Positions 45,521 to 53,034 of a stretch of DNA of 64,000 nt are shown piece by piece. This DNA comes from Symsagittifera roscoffensis. Taxonomy: Eukaryota > Xenacoelomorpha > Acoela > Convolutidae. A model generated the notes under the pieces. It ran no database searches. It was not told where the DNA came from and was given only the letters and a program-made list of their open reading frames with translations. The stretch spans positions 60,863,584 to 60,927,583 of the forward strand of contig NC_087062.1 of the NCBI RefSeq assembly GCF_963678635.1, read 5' to 3'. The position numbers were made by a program, and so were the translations under genes. Positions within the stretch are counted from its first letter, which is position 1. Every line of letters starts with the position of its first letter.

Positions 45521-47409
45521 AACCACGGTCCAGACTTCTTCCATGAACGCCACTCTGTCCAATTTGCATCCCGTCCTACTCTCATGGTCTCGGTGATGTA
45601 CTTCCCATTCTTCTTCGGGCAGCGTTCCCAAGAAAGATACTGGATAAGAGTGTGTCTCAGGTCTCTTATCTTGTTCCACGAGTCCTTGGATTTCTTCATA
45701 TCCAAGTTCCTCACTCTCTCTCTCATCTGCTCTGGACAACGTGTCAGTTTCATCAGTCCTCCCAAGTTTCCGTGGGTAATTGCAATCAATGTCAGAAGTC
45801 CGTCTAACCGCAGGTTCTGGATTCCTTCGGTGAGCAGTATCGCCGGTCCTTTCACGAAACTCTCTGCTCCAAATGTCACGAACAAGGCTATTAGTTCCAC
45901 TATCGACACTTCCACTACTGCTTGGAGGAATTCTTTTATCAAGTAATGCGAGACTTTTGGGTAAACTTTTGCCAAGAAGGACGCGGTCCATCCGGCTCCC
46001 AACCCTTCTAGCATGCTGTCTGTCCGTTCAAAGCCCTCCTGTCCCTTCACTTCCTGGGTCCAGAAGGTTTTCAGAGTAATCTGACACATTCTGTTCACAA
46101 ATTCAGCGGTCTTTTCCCCGGAATTTTCCGCCAGGTTCACCTCCTTCAACAAGTAGGCATGTATCTTTGTGATCATCACGGGGCCTTGCTCAAAAGCGTC
46201 TGCACCCAATGCCGCTACTCTAGGATTCAGGTGTAGCCACTGGTTGGCTTCCGGCTTGGTTCTCAAAACCATCGCCTCCAAATGAGCTCTCGTCTCTATT
46301 GAATTTTTCCTTCTTGTGTTTTCACCTGCCACTTCCATTGCTCGGAACCATAAGTCGTTGGACATCGCCGCGATCACTCGATGATCGTCGTCTACTCCTG
46401 GTTTCAGTTTGAGCTGTCGACTGAAATTGAACAGTTCTAACCCCAGCACCTCGTCCAACACTAACATGTGTAGCGCATGGTCCTTGAATCCTCTCATCGC
46501 GTTTGAGATATCTGACCACACTGCAGGTAGTTCAGCCTTGAGTGGCCTCAGGTTCTCCATCTCTATCATGCGATTCGGGGCTGATTTGATCACATCATAT
46601 TTTCCTTCCGAAAGTAAGGTCACAATCGCATACACAAATTTCAGTCCATCTGGGAGATGTGCATATCCCGGAGACAACGCAAATACTATTCTCGGTGTCA
46701 CTTTGGTGAACGACCCCTCATTCGTCGCATCCACCACTTCACCCATCGACTCAAGGATATCTTTTATCGCGGGCCATACAGCGTTCTCTGCCGTTGTAGG
46801 ATCTCTGAGTCTGCTCAGAAAACCTCTACTGTGTAGATGGTCATTGATGCCAGCAAACACAATCGTAATTGGGTTCATGTCCGTCTGCCTTTGTACCCCT
46901 ATAGCCAGAGGTATCGATTGCAGTAGGTTCAGGTCGACCGCTGCCAACATTATGACGTCCGGCCAAAACAGAGACTTGGAGGTGTACACGAACTCTGAAT
47001 TCGCTACTATCATAATCTTGGCCTTCCTCATTTCTGCTTTGTCATAGGCGGCGAAGATGGTCTCATCTTTCTTTATCGCTATCAATGCGCCGTATCTCTG
47101 GGCATCACCATCTTGATTCACTAGTTTTGGGTATATTCTCTCCTTCACATGACCAGGGGGTGAGCTTAGTTGCTTGAACATCTTCACATGTTGTCCGATC
47201 GGTGCCCTTGTCACTAGAAATCTTCCAGGTCTCTCTTCTCGATTCCCTTCGTCATGATTCAACCTCACGTCTTGCAATGGTCTCGCGTTCACTGGTCCCA
47301 TTGTGTTGTTAGAGGGCAGTCCCTCTAGGTCAGCAAATCTCAAGGCCGTCGTGGAGCTGAAATTCATGCTAGCGGCTATCAACCAGTCTACGCCGGTTAT
47401 CGAGTACAA
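45493..47409 (-). CDS. Accessory polyprotein region with a GxND motif (638 residues)
   Basis: Largest single open frame of the block. Residues about 130-230 contain KIMIVANSEFVYTSKSLFWP, then DVIMLAAVDLNLL, then ITIVFAGINDHLHSRGFLSR. The last has the Gly-x-Asn-Asp spacing of SGNH-hydrolase block III and sits after a hydrophobic strand, so a degenerate second SGNH-like fold is possible (inference). Further on are VVFALSPGYAHLP-like and MLVLDEVLGLELFNF strings. The protein recalls uncharacterised nematode predictions from memory, unchecked. The first 62 residues repeat the end of the preceding segment because of a 185-base tandem duplication, which shifts the frame. The C-terminal end near 45500 crosses into another frame. 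Confidence 0.65.
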   Translation of the reverse strand: MYSITGVDWLIAASMNFSSTTALRFADLEGLPSNNTMGPVNARPLQDVRLNHDEGNREERPGRFLVTRAPIGQHVKMFKQLSSPPGHVKERIYPKLVNQDGDAQRYGALIAIKKDETIFAAYDKAEMRKAKIMIVANSEFVYTSKSLFWPDVIMLAAVDLNLLQSIPLAIGVQRQTDMNPITIVFAGINDHLHSRGFLSRLRDPTTAENAVWPAIKDILESMGEVVDATNEGSFTKVTPRIVFALSPGYAHLPDGLKFVYAIVTLLSEGKYDVIKSAPNRMIEMENLRPLKAELPAVWSDISNAMRGFKDHALHMLVLDEVLGLELFNFSRQLKLKPGVDDDHRVIAAMSNDLWFRAMEVAGENTRRKNSIETRAHLEAMVLRTKPEANQWLHLNPRVAALGADAFEQGPVMITKIHAYLLKEVNLAENSGEKTAEFVNRMCQITLKTFWTQEVKGQEGFERTDSMLEGLGAGWTASFLAKVYPKVSHYLIKEFLQAVVEVSIVELIALFVTFGAESFVKGPAILLTEGIQNLRLDGLLTLIAITHGNLGGLMKLTRCPEQMRERVRNLDMKKSKDSWNKIRDLRHTLIQYLSWERCPKKNGKYITETMRVGRDANWTEWRSWKKSGPWFRAMGPSPF

Positions 47410-47610
47410 TCTGCTGACGGATAGCGATTCCCTTCGTCATGATTCAACCTCACGTCTTGCAATGGTCTCGCGTTCACTGGCCCCATTGTGTTGTTAGAGG
47501 GCAGTCCCTCTAGGTCAGCAAATCTCAAGGCCGTCGTGGAGCTGAAATTCATGCTAGCGGCTATCAACCAGTCTACGCCGGTTATCGAGTACAATCTGCT
47601 GACGGATAGC
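47241..47610. repeat. 185-bp tandem duplication within the accessory coding region
   Basis: GATTCCCTTCGTCATGATTC begins at 47241 and again at 47426. The two 185-base copies differ at one noticed base (GGTCCC versus GGCCCC). Because 185 is not a multiple of three, the duplication splits one frame into the segments 48071-47397 and 47409-45493. Confidence 0.95.
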
Positions 47611-48071
47611 GTCGCTCCATTCAGCATCCTCCTTGCATCTTCGATGAAGCTTACCCTCTGGAGATTCAGCTTCATTAGCTCGTCTTTGTATACATGCCAG
47701 GGAGACGGTATGGGTCTTGACCACATCAACGAGCCTCTGCCCGGACGTCTCTCCTCTCGACTGGTACTTGTCGTCTCCGATCTAGTGTCCGATCTAGACG
47801 TGCCGGCTGTCTCTTCGATTGGGTTGACAGGTCCTATTCTTCTCCTAGGATGGATGGTCCTCCTCATCGGCGCTTCTCCCAATCGATCCTGTACGTCTGT
47901 CCTTTGACCTGGTTCGCTGAAGCTCTGTTGCCTGTAGTTCGTGACGGCCGGGACCGTACCCAAGCGTGTTTCCAGGCTAGGAGGCACAAAGGTGGTAATC
48001 ACCGCGTCACTCGCCGTTCCTTCTTCCTTCAGCACTCCTGTGTCAAAGAGTTCCGCTTCTAGTTCGTCCAA
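47397..48071 (-). CDS. Accessory polyprotein segment upstream of the duplication (224 residues)
   Basis: Begins in an acidic stretch (ELEAELFDTGVLKEEG) and continues through an Arg/Ser/Thr-rich disordered region (RSDTRSETTSTSREERRPGR). It then passes into SPWHVYKDELMKLNLQRVSF and YSITGVDWLIAASMNFSS, which is also the start of the next segment. In-frame sequence above 48071 (FQELLD) joins the end of the SGNH segment through a frameshift near 48085. The terminal part after the duplicated sequence is frame noise. Confidence 0.55.
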   Translation of the reverse strand: MDELEAELFDTGVLKEEGTASDAVITTFVPPSLETRLGTVPAVTNYRQQSFSEPGQRTDVQDRLGEAPMRRTIHPRRRIGPVNPIEETAGTSRSDTRSETTSTSREERRPGRGSLMWSRPIPSPWHVYKDELMKLNLQRVSFIEDARRMLNGATLSVSRLYSITGVDWLIAASMNFSSTTALRFADLEGLPSNNTMGPVNARPLQDVRLNHDEGNRYPSADCTR

Positions 48072-49548
48072 CAGCTCTTGGAAGACTCAATTCAACCAAG
48101 CTTGACCTGTCGAAGTGGATGCCGTCCGTGGTCAGTCTGGCCTGATCCATAGCTCTCAACTCATGTTCGATGTCCATGAGGATCATTCTTCCGGCGTTCC
48201 GACTTGCGAGGTTCCTCAGGATGTTATTCCACCTGACGACTCCCTCGTTGTGCCTTCTTCCTGATGCTGTCAGGCTTCTCGTATTCATTGGCACAGTGCA
48301 AACGGTCAGTACCGCGCAATTGAATTTCAGCCAGAGGGTAGTAAACAAACACACCATCATTGACTCCCATAGTGCTTCCTGCTCATCTGAACCTCTGGAG
48401 ATGTCATTCGTCCCAACCAAGATCATCACATTGGGGATCCTCTCTGGATTCATCAGTTCCACCATTCGATATAACTGGGCTATCGTCGCGCCTCCAAAGG
48501 CCATCACCGTGGTGACCCACGAGGTCCTCAAATTCGACAGCACTCTAACCAAGCTGTCTCCCAGTATCAGATGAGATGTCTCGAGTGGTGGTTGCCGCAG
48601 GTTTACTGCCGGGCTCCAAGTCGCTCGATTGAAGCAGGCCCTCGGATCTGTCTCCGGAACTCCCGTGAATTTATATTTCAATTGTTTATTCTTTTGCACG
48701 TCTATTATGCGAGACACTTTCTTCGCTGGCATCTTCTGTATTCTTCTCTCTGGGGCCCTCGAGCTCCCCATGAGTGGCGTCACGTCACTTATACCCTGTC
48801 TGATCACGGTCTGGGAGAGTCGTACTCTGCCCGTGTCGTCGATCGTTCCATAGGGTGCAGTCACCCCGGAACCTGGCGCATTCTTGTTGGCGACCAATCG
48901 TCCAGCTGTCTCTATCAGCTTCCTCACTGTCTGTTCCACGACTGGGTCACCCAAGGTGTCACTAGGATCCGGGATCGTCACTCGATTTGCCTCTGTCGGG
49001 AGCCGTGTCTCTATTGTTTGACTCATTTCTCGAGGCGTCAGGAGCTCCATCGGGGACTGCCCATGAGGAATATTCCTTGCAGGTATCACTTTATCCACGG
49101 CCGTTGTCAATGCCATCGGTTCCGATCGCTCTTTATAGTCCTGCCTCAAGCGCTCAATTTTTTGACCCTGCTTTTTGTTGCAGTCTTCGAACAATTGTCT
49201 CCACATGTCTCGATCTTCCTCCATCTTGAGCATACTTTTGGTCATCTCGTCCAGCTCCTTCTTCATACTTTTCAGTTCATCGTTCATCTCATCCAGATCT
49301 TGCATGGTTTGGTTCGTCTGAACCTTCTGTCCTACTTTCGCCCTTTTTGGTGGCACAGCTGCTCTCAGTGGTGAACCAGACGAGGCCGCCTCGCTGTTCA
49401 TCTCCTGATGCATTCTCGTCAGCCCAGGTTTGGGCTTGGAGGGCATAGGCATCTCACCTGGTTGGTAGGTCCTAGAACTTCCCAATCCAGGCTCATTCGC
49501 CAAGTCACTCCCTGAGAGAGCCCCGTTTCTCCACCTCATCACTCTCAT
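48043..49548 (-). CDS. Accessory protein with coiled coil and SGNH-hydrolase domain (501 residues)
   Basis: Residues 1-75 are low-complexity. Residues 80-142 form a heptad-patterned coiled coil (DEMNDELKSMKKELDEMTKS). Residues 325-490 form an SGNH/GDSL-type hydrolase with all four blocks: HLILGDSLVRVL with the nucleophile Ser at about 331 (block I), a Gly in FGGATIAQL at about 352 (block II), ILVGTNDISRG at about 377-387 (block III), and DGIHFD at about 475-480 with the catalytic Asp/His (block V). SGNH enzymes cleave ester bonds. Esterase domains are known in ORF1 of some CR1-type LINEs, but I know of none as standard in gypsy elements. It follows a small frame (49778-49560), likely by one frameshift, and probably continues into the next segment. 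The catalytic set is intact even though the polyprotein is broken. Confidence 0.8.
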   Translation of the reverse strand: MRVMRWRNGALSGSDLANEPGLGSSRTYQPGEMPMPSKPKPGLTRMHQEMNSEAASSGSPLRAAVPPKRAKVGQKVQTNQTMQDLDEMNDELKSMKKELDEMTKSMLKMEEDRDMWRQLFEDCNKKQGQKIERLRQDYKERSEPMALTTAVDKVIPARNIPHGQSPMELLTPREMSQTIETRLPTEANRVTIPDPSDTLGDPVVEQTVRKLIETAGRLVANKNAPGSGVTAPYGTIDDTGRVRLSQTVIRQGISDVTPLMGSSRAPERRIQKMPAKKVSRIIDVQKNKQLKYKFTGVPETDPRACFNRATWSPAVNLRQPPLETSHLILGDSLVRVLSNLRTSWVTTVMAFGGATIAQLYRMVELMNPERIPNVMILVGTNDISRGSDEQEALWESMMVCLFTTLWLKFNCAVLTVCTVPMNTRSLTASGRRHNEGVVRWNNILRNLASRNAGRMILMDIEHELRAMDQARLTTDGIHFDRSSLVELSLPRAVGRTRSGTL

Positions 49549-49559
49549 GTTCGGGCGGT

Positions 49560-49778
49560 CTAGTACTCCCCATATGCTGCCATCAACAGGACTTCCGTGG
49601 GGCGGTCCCCACGGTTGTCATGCCCCAAGATGTTGATCAGGGCGGTCAGCAACATGACTACCTCTGGGTCCTCCAGAGCGAAGTCTCGTTCCATCAGCCG
49701 ACGATAGATCGCATCTACCATCGGTCCCACATATGCCTCTGCCAGGTCCATCAATTCATCCAAGTTGAAGTTATCCAT
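49560..49778 (-). CDS. Accessory polyprotein, N-terminal segment (72 residues)
   Basis: Starts at an ATG after about 360 noncoding bases downstream of Pol, so it is the probable start of the second coding block. The sequence is helical and acidic (NLDELMDLAEAYVGPMVDAI, then DPEVVMLLTALINILGH). It ends AAYGEY-stop. The next frame is open just upstream of its own ATG (LDRPN), so a one-base loss likely separates the two. Family unknown. Confidence 0.55.
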   Translation of the reverse strand: MDNFNLDELMDLAEAYVGPMVDAIYRRLMERDFALEDPEVVMLLTALINILGHDNRGDRPTEVLLMAAYGEY

Positions 49779-50141
49779 TCTATTCTTTCAAGTTCGATTC
49801 GGTTTTGATTCCAAGATTTGACTCAAGTGAGTAATTAAACGATCAATCAGGATCTAGAAAAGAGGTTACGAATATCACACTTGTCAGTTCCATCTTAACA
49901 TATATCGCTAAAATGCTAAAATTTGCTTAAAAACCATTCAGATAAAAAGATATTTATCCTAAAATTTATTAAAATCAATCGGTTTCTAAAATTTTGGAAT
50001 TCGACCTAAGATTGGACAGTCCAAACTTTGGATCTATTCCTAAGATCGTCATTCAGTTGTTCATGGTCACTAACCCCTACTTACCCATGATCTTAATAAC
50101 CTAACACATAACATAACATAACATAATATAACACACATATC
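49779..50141 (-). other. Spacer between Pol and the accessory block
   Basis: 363 bases, AT-rich, without coding signal, with a run of ACATA-type repeats at 50103-50150. It could hold a splice acceptor or promoter for the second coding block, as env of retroviruses uses a spliced RNA. I cannot identify a specific site. Confidence 0.45.
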
Positions 50142-51290
50142 TTATATTACATACAACTTAGTCTTTGGCCTAACACCCTCTCGCACGTCTATACTTAAGT
50201 AATATTTCTTATGTAGATATACTTGTATATTCGTATCAGAGAATATCACGTGTACAAGCGCGTACAATTCCCGAGGAAGCAGTCTTCCTCTGTTTGGATC
50301 GTACACCGGAAGCGAGAGCTCCTTCACGTCCATTTCCACGAGGAAGTCCCTCAGCCTCGTCAAGGACAAGACTAGGTTCTCTGGGTCCACGTGCTGCTTC
50401 TCCGTCGCCCTCGTTACCAAGAAGCATAGGTATTTTCCCGGTATCTGCGACGCCTCCGGAGGTAAGGCCGCTACGCCCCCTATCCCTGGTCTTTGCTTCC
50501 AAAGGAATTCCACGTTTTTGTATTCTCTCTTAAAATCTGCCGCTAACGCTGTCCTAAAACTCATGTCTGCTGTGATTGCTATCGCACATGTTCTATTTGT
50601 GAGTATGAAATCACTGTTTGTTAGTATTATGTTACTGGAATATTCATTTGGTAAGTTAAAATATGACTCAACTACCCTGCCTATGTCAGGTTTCTTAGGT
50701 TCTTCGCCTGTTTCTGCTTCTAAGTCTCCTGTTTCTCTTGCTATTCTTAATTTTTTTAATATCAAGTTTTCAGTGTGGGTAAGTCCTACCCCCACTCCCC
50801 GGACAAAAATATCCATCGACGTCCCCGTCGATCGCATACCGGGTATCAAGTCGAGGTTAGAAGCTGGATTGAGTAGTCGTCCTTCCTGGGCAGCCCAGGA
50901 AGGATCATCTCGTTCGGTCTTGATGTATTTCATGCTTTCACGATCTACGTCTTGAATCGTGACGCTGGTCTCCTCAGGATCCGAGGTCGTTTCATTCAGC
51001 CACTCTAAGACACGCAGGTTCGTCAAGTCTTGTTCCAATGACTGCTGTTGCTCGTCGTCGATTTCTACCTCGGGTTTCGACCAGTCGTCAACCCACTCAT
51101 CGTCGTGATCATCGACTATGTCAATGTCTTGTGACACAGTTATTTCCTCTAGACCCACTACTTCCTCCACTATCTTCTTTAGATCTTTCCTATCCACTAC
51201 AAAGTCGTCACCGTAAGGATTGTATTTCTTTCTTGGTCTCGTCCCGTCCTTCTGACGAGTCTGTATCGTGAACGGAAGATCCGGTTCCAA
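50142..51290 (-). CDS. Pol C-terminal extension with macro-domain-like fold (382 residues)
   Basis: Residues 1-150 are acidic and extended. Residues about 222-362 follow the order of a macro domain of the TARG1/Poa1 type. First comes CAIAITADMSFRTALAADF, at the place of the ADP-ribose-binding GxG loop and helix. Next is an FLWKQRPGIGGVAALP strand-loop, then YLCFLVTRATEK (family YY.ITK), a helix with LTRLRDFLVE, then ELSLPVYDPNRGRL, where the family has a P.IGCGLGG loop, and VHVIFSDTNIQVYLH. The glycines that contact the phosphates are mostly replaced, so ADP-ribose binding or hydrolysis may be altered or lost. Integrase tail sequence leads into it through one frameshift near 51440 and a readable stretch at 51412-51291, so it is the end of Pol and not a separate gene. 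The fold call rests on motif order seen by eye. Confidence 0.65.
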   Translation of the reverse strand: MEPDLPFTIQTRQKDGTRPRKKYNPYGDDFVVDRKDLKKIVEEVVGLEEITVSQDIDIVDDHDDEWVDDWSKPEVEIDDEQQQSLEQDLTNLRVLEWLNETTSDPEETSVTIQDVDRESMKYIKTERDDPSWAAQEGRLLNPASNLDLIPGMRSTGTSMDIFVRGVGVGLTHTENLILKKLRIARETGDLEAETGEEPKKPDIGRVVESYFNLPNEYSSNIILTNSDFILTNRTCAIAITADMSFRTALAADFKREYKNVEFLWKQRPGIGGVAALPPEASQIPGKYLCFLVTRATEKQHVDPENLVLSLTRLRDFLVEMDVKELSLPVYDPNRGRLLPRELYALVHVIFSDTNIQVYLHKKYYLSIDVREGVRPKTKLYVI

Positions 51291-51412
51291 GTTCTTGGGA
51301 ACCTCTATCTGTTCGGGATCCTGCCAATCTTCCTCTGCGTAGGGTAAGGTTTCATCGTCCGCTTCGATCTCCTCGTTTGGATCCAGGTCCAGCGGTGTAT
51401 CCGTACCTTCCT

Positions 51413-51691
51413 CTACGACTTCGTTTCCATCGTTCTTCTCCCAGTGCCCTTTTCATTGACCTCACAAGCAGGATTCATCATTAGATAATCCCCTTCTTCC
51501 ATGTCTGTAGGTATACACCAGTCTTCTGTCGATGGATTGTGTGGCTTGATGTTCTCGTAGTGGGCGGCTCGGCCAGTACTCAGTCTATAAAAGCGTCCCT
51601 CCTGGTGCACCTCTGTAATCATGAAGGGTCCCCTCCATTTTTTAGGAGCTTTTTCGTCCCTTCCGGTGGTATAACGTTCTGAAATACCCAT
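51413..51691 (-). CDS. Integrase C-terminal segment
   Basis: KAPKKWRGPFMITEVHQEGR with a following RAAHYENIKPH is the chromodomain-like or GPY/F-type tail typical of Ty3/gypsy integrases (W.GPF.I.......Y.L). It overlaps the main integrase frame in another frame. The shift lies in the AAAAAA run at about 51636-51641. The following PSTEDWCIPTDMEEGDYLMM leads toward the macro-domain segment. Confidence 0.75.
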   Translation of the reverse strand: MGISERYTTGRDEKAPKKWRGPFMITEVHQEGRFYRLSTGRAAHYENIKPHNPSTEDWCIPTDMEEGDYLMMNPACEVNEKGTGRRTMETKS

Positions 51692-52674
51692 ACGTAGTCT
51701 CCCATCGAGTAAGCCTTTGCGCCAGCTGCTTTCTTGTCGAATCTTTTCCTCTGCCTTGCCTGTGCTTGCTGAGTATTTCGTCTACACAAATCGTTCAACT
51801 CCTGTTGGCGTCTGATCACATCCCTCACGTAGACCTGTGGGGACGTTTTCTTTCCCTCATACTCTGGGTAGAAGAAGGTTAAGGGTAAAGACTTTTCGTG
51901 TCCAGTTAGCATCATGTGTGGATTGACTCCAGTGGTGGAGTGTTGCGTGCTGTTATATGCTCCCATCACCTGTGGAAGGTATCTGTCCCAATCGTTCATG
52001 TACCTGGAACAATATACTCTCAGCAGCGACACTAACGTCCTATTCTGTCTTTCCACTAAGCCATCCGTCTGAGGGTGGTATGTCGTGGAGTGAGCCTGAG
52101 CGACCTGTGAGCGTCTCATAAGCTCTTTCGTAAGCTCTCCTACGAAAGCTGTTCCATTATCCGATTGAAACGTCATCGGACAACCATGTCTTGCTATCCA
52201 CGTATTGATCAGGTGGTCGCATGTCTCTTCCGCCGAGGCAGTTATGCAGGGCACGGCCTCTGCATACTTCGTAAAATGATCTATTTTGACCAGCACCTGA
52301 TTATAACCATTGTCTGTCATGCTTATCTTTTGGTGATCTATCTGCACCACCTCGTTGAATTCAGACAACTCGATCGATTGTAAAGGAAATCGCAACTTCC
52401 TTGGATCCTTGACCTGTTGGCATGACAGACATGCTGTTACCCACTTCTCGCATGCTTTTTTCATCCCAGGCCACTCAAAGCGCTTCAGGATCCTCTGATA
52501 TACTTTGTCGATCCCCTGATGGCCCATCTGATCATGTGACCTGAATAATAGCTCTGTCTGATAGAGTTGCTTTAACACTATCGCATTATACTTGTATAGG
52601 ACTCTGTCTTCCTCCCTTCTTTTGCAAGCCACAATCCCGTCCTTGTTCAAATATAACCTCCCTTCCTTCTGCAT
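51619..52674 (-). CDS. Integrase (351-residue open segment)
   Basis: Carries the complete catalytic set of a Ty3/gypsy integrase. The zinc-binding H-x4-H is at residues 47 and 52 (SHDQMGHQG) and C-x2-C at 82 and 85 (CLSCQQ). The D,D35E triad is at 113 (VVQIDH), 172 (FQSDNGTAF) and 208 (TDGLVERQN), with the exact 35-residue spacing. It inserts the reverse-transcribed DNA into the host genome. The frame is open upstream past its first residue but is broken by an in-frame TGA at 52744-52746. Downstream it shifts frame near 51640. Confidence 0.9.
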   Translation of the reverse strand: MQKEGRLYLNKDGIVACKRREEDRVLYKYNAIVLKQLYQTELLFRSHDQMGHQGIDKVYQRILKRFEWPGMKKACEKWVTACLSCQQVKDPRKLRFPLQSIELSEFNEVVQIDHQKISMTDNGYNQVLVKIDHFTKYAEAVPCITASAEETCDHLINTWIARHGCPMTFQSDNGTAFVGELTKELMRRSQVAQAHSTTYHPQTDGLVERQNRTLVSLLRVYCSRYMNDWDRYLPQVMGAYNSTQHSTTGVNPHMMLTGHEKSLPLTFFYPEYEGKKTSPQVYVRDVIRRQQELNDLCRRNTQQAQARQRKRFDKKAAGAKAYSMGDYVWVFQNVIPPEGTKKLLKNGGDPS

Positions 52675-52743
52675 GAAGTATTGTCTCAGGATGCGATAAC
52701 CATCTTCCTCGAGGTCCCCTTTATCCGGAGAACCATTCTCGAT

Positions 52744-53007
52744 TCACCTTTTCAGGTTGCTTGTTATGCGATCATTTGTCTGCGCCCTTAGAAGATCCGA
52801 GAGTCGGTATCTCGCCTTTAAGTACGTCTTCATGACCCTCATCTGACTATTCAGCTCGTTGGGCTCGTGTGTGTCTTCTTCCATCTTAACGCACCAAATC
52901 TTCACCAACGGCTGTGTTTCTTGTTTAAACGGCTGAAGATCAGTCCTGACTACCTCTTTCTGCGGCAACAGGCTTATCGAACGTTTCGATACCGCTATTG
53001 TCTCCAA
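52744..53007 (-). CDS. RNase H-integrase linker, C-terminal part
   Basis: In the same frame as the preceding segment, separated by a TAA at 53035-53037. No ATG is present, because it is the middle of Pol. It contains KARYRLSDLLRAQTNDRI, often seen just before the gypsy integrase zinc-binding domain. It ends at an in-frame TGA. Downstream codons in the same frame run into the integrase segment. Confidence 0.7.
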   Translation of the reverse strand: METIAVSKRSISLLPQKEVVRTDLQPFKQETQPLVKIWCVKMEEDTHEPNELNSQMRVMKTYLKARYRLSDLLRAQTNDRITSNLKR

Positions 53008-53034
53008 GTCATCCGCTGCGTTGTCAAAGACTCT

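Noticed and set aside
46409-47047. A 212-residue plus-strand open frame
   Set aside because: Antisense shadow of the 638-residue accessory segment. Only the minus-strand reading looks protein-like.
48571-49374. A 267-residue open frame on the plus strand
   Set aside because: It is antisense to the SGNH/coiled-coil coding region, has no recognisable motif and is rich in His/Leu/Cys as expected from reverse reading of that composition.
51630-51650. Programmed frameshift at the A-run in integrase
   Set aside because: It lies near the end of integrase, not at a gag-pol junction. A one-base slip in a homopolymer is the simpler cause.
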